Positions 63,440-64,000 of a stretch of 64,000 nucleotides of DNA are shown in pieces. This DNA comes from UBA5342 sp965662645 (GTDB taxonomy: Bacteria; Bacteroidota; Bacteroidia; Bacteroidales; UBA5342): assembly GCA_965662645.1 (NCBI GenBank), contig CBFIII010000001.1:186001-250000 (forward strand), given 5' to 3'. The notes beneath the pieces were generated by a model. The model was not told the DNA's origin. It saw nothing but the letters and a program-made list of their open reading frames with translations, and ran no database searches. A program made the position numbers and the translations under genes. How positions within the stretch are numbered: position 1 is the first letter of the stretch; each line of letters begins with the position of its first letter.

Positions 63440-64000
63440 ATGAAAACAAATAAAATTATTACTCTCTTATCCTTATTGGTACTGGTTAGCTTACCTGTGT
63501 TTTCGAATACGTTAACGGTTACGGCAGGAAGTGTTACGAGTCTAGATACTCAATGGGGTAACCTTTTAAATGGTGATGTTTTGTATATTCCTGATGGAAC
63601 TTATACTGTTTCTGATACTTCTTTCCATTTTATTCTTGCTGATATATCTAATGTTTTAATTATTGGTGAAAGTAAGGAGGGTACTATCATTGACTTTAAT
63701 GGTAATATTGGAATTCATGTTTATGCTGCCCAAGCCGTATTTAAAAATCTAACCATTAAGAATGCAATGAATTCAGCTTTATATTGTGATCCCGATGCTC
63801 AGTCTGGCGTGAATTCGATTGTTAGTGTTGAAAATATTCTTTTTAAGGATAATGTTGGTTATACTGGTGGTGCTTTGAAGTACATTGTACAGGATGCAAA
63901 TAGTGCGTATCCTATATCTATTACTGATTGTGAATTTGTTTCAAATAGTTGTACTACTACTAATACTAGAGATTATGATGGTGGAGGTGCTATATTTATT
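63440..64000 (+). CDS. Second secreted beta-helix protein, 3' end cut by window edge
   Basis: Open from ATG 63440 to the window end (187 codons). The signal peptide is MKTNKIITLLSLLVLVSLPVFS. The mature start, LTVTAGSVTSLDTQWGNLL, then DVLYIPDGTY, IIGESKEGTIIDFNG, VFKNLTIKNAMNSALY and GGALKYI, tracks the same positions of the preceding protein (GDTLSIAAGYY, ILGAGRDSTIIDFDG, VFKNMMIKNARINGGIY). It is therefore a tandem paralogue. A C-terminal sorting domain cannot be seen because the gene is cut. Confidence 0.8.
   Translation, partial: MKTNKIITLLSLLVLVSLPVFSNTLTVTAGSVTSLDTQWGNLLNGDVLYIPDGTYTVSDTSFHFILADISNVLIIGESKEGTIIDFNGNIGIHVYAAQAVFKNLTIKNAMNSALYCDPDAQSGVNSIVSVENILFKDNVGYTGGALKYIVQDANSAYPISITDCEFVSNSCTTTNTRDYDGGGAIFI

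Overview
The window is a chromosomal segment of an AT-rich member of the phylum Bacteroidetes (Bacteroidota), most likely order Bacteroidales. The evidence is a PorQ-type protein, several secreted proteins with type IX secretion system (T9SS) C-terminal sorting domains, a GldA-like ATPase, the long form of NusB, type III glutamine synthetase, DUF6452/DUF6048/DUF5686-type genes, and promoters of the Bacteroidetes form TTG/TTTG-N17-21-TAnnTTTG. I cannot name the genus. No rRNA, tRNA, CRISPR array, intact transposon, prophage or plasmid gene was seen.

Layout. 1-3.5 kb (minus): a papain-like secreted protease cut by the window edge, and porQ. 3.6-8.3 kb (plus): nusB, gltX, a secreted carboxypeptidase-regulatory-like protein and dtd. 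8.6-14.4 kb (plus): a MacB/TolC-type tripartite export operon (ATPase, two permeases, adaptor, outer-membrane channel). 14.5-18 kb (minus): acyl-CoA synthetase, an XRE-cupin regulator and a PolB-like 3'-5' exonuclease. 18.4-26.3 kb: glnN, an EamA transporter, a LytS/LytTR-type two-component pair, a sugar-phosphate nucleotidyltransferase, a TauE-family permease and Hsp20. 26.3-31.6 kb: a repeat-rich island carrying a large cadherin-repeat T9SS cargo gene and the C-terminal remnant of a REP-associated (RAYT/IS200-like) transposase. 31.6-39.1 kb (minus): pepD-rsmG-aroA and ffh-folD-rpe. 39.4-43.2 kb (plus): gldA-like, a SHOCT/DUF4870 protein, an ATP-grasp-like protein, a sigma factor with a small membrane protein, and a frameshifted ferredoxin. 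43.4-51.8 kb (mostly minus): peptide transporter, rnhB, a YrdC/Sua5 protein, lptF/G-like plus ribBA, and proA plus a CBM9-like protein. 51.9-53.8 kb (plus): DUF6452, DUF6048, tsaB. 53.8-59 kb (minus): DUF5686 protein, a HemD-like protein and leuA with its leader. 59.2-64 kb (plus): ribF and two tandem beta-helix secreted proteins, the last cut by the window edge.

Most of the window is housekeeping. The points of interest lie between and inside the genes. (1) leuA has a complete, previously unannotated leader-peptide attenuator: promoter, a 20-codon leucine-rich peptide, an antiterminator pairing and a terminator. (2) A family of about 84-90 bp hairpin-rich dispersed repeats has two nearly identical copies and several decayed ones, mostly next to stop codons. 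One copy has been captured in frame in the N-terminus of the HemD-like protein. (3) The cadherin gene carries a recent 444 bp internal duplication and lies between copies of another repeat, next to a RAYT remnant. (4) A two-cluster ferredoxin gene is split by a frameshift. (5) The histidine kinase has a six-unit, 10-residue repeat in its predicted extracytoplasmic loop.
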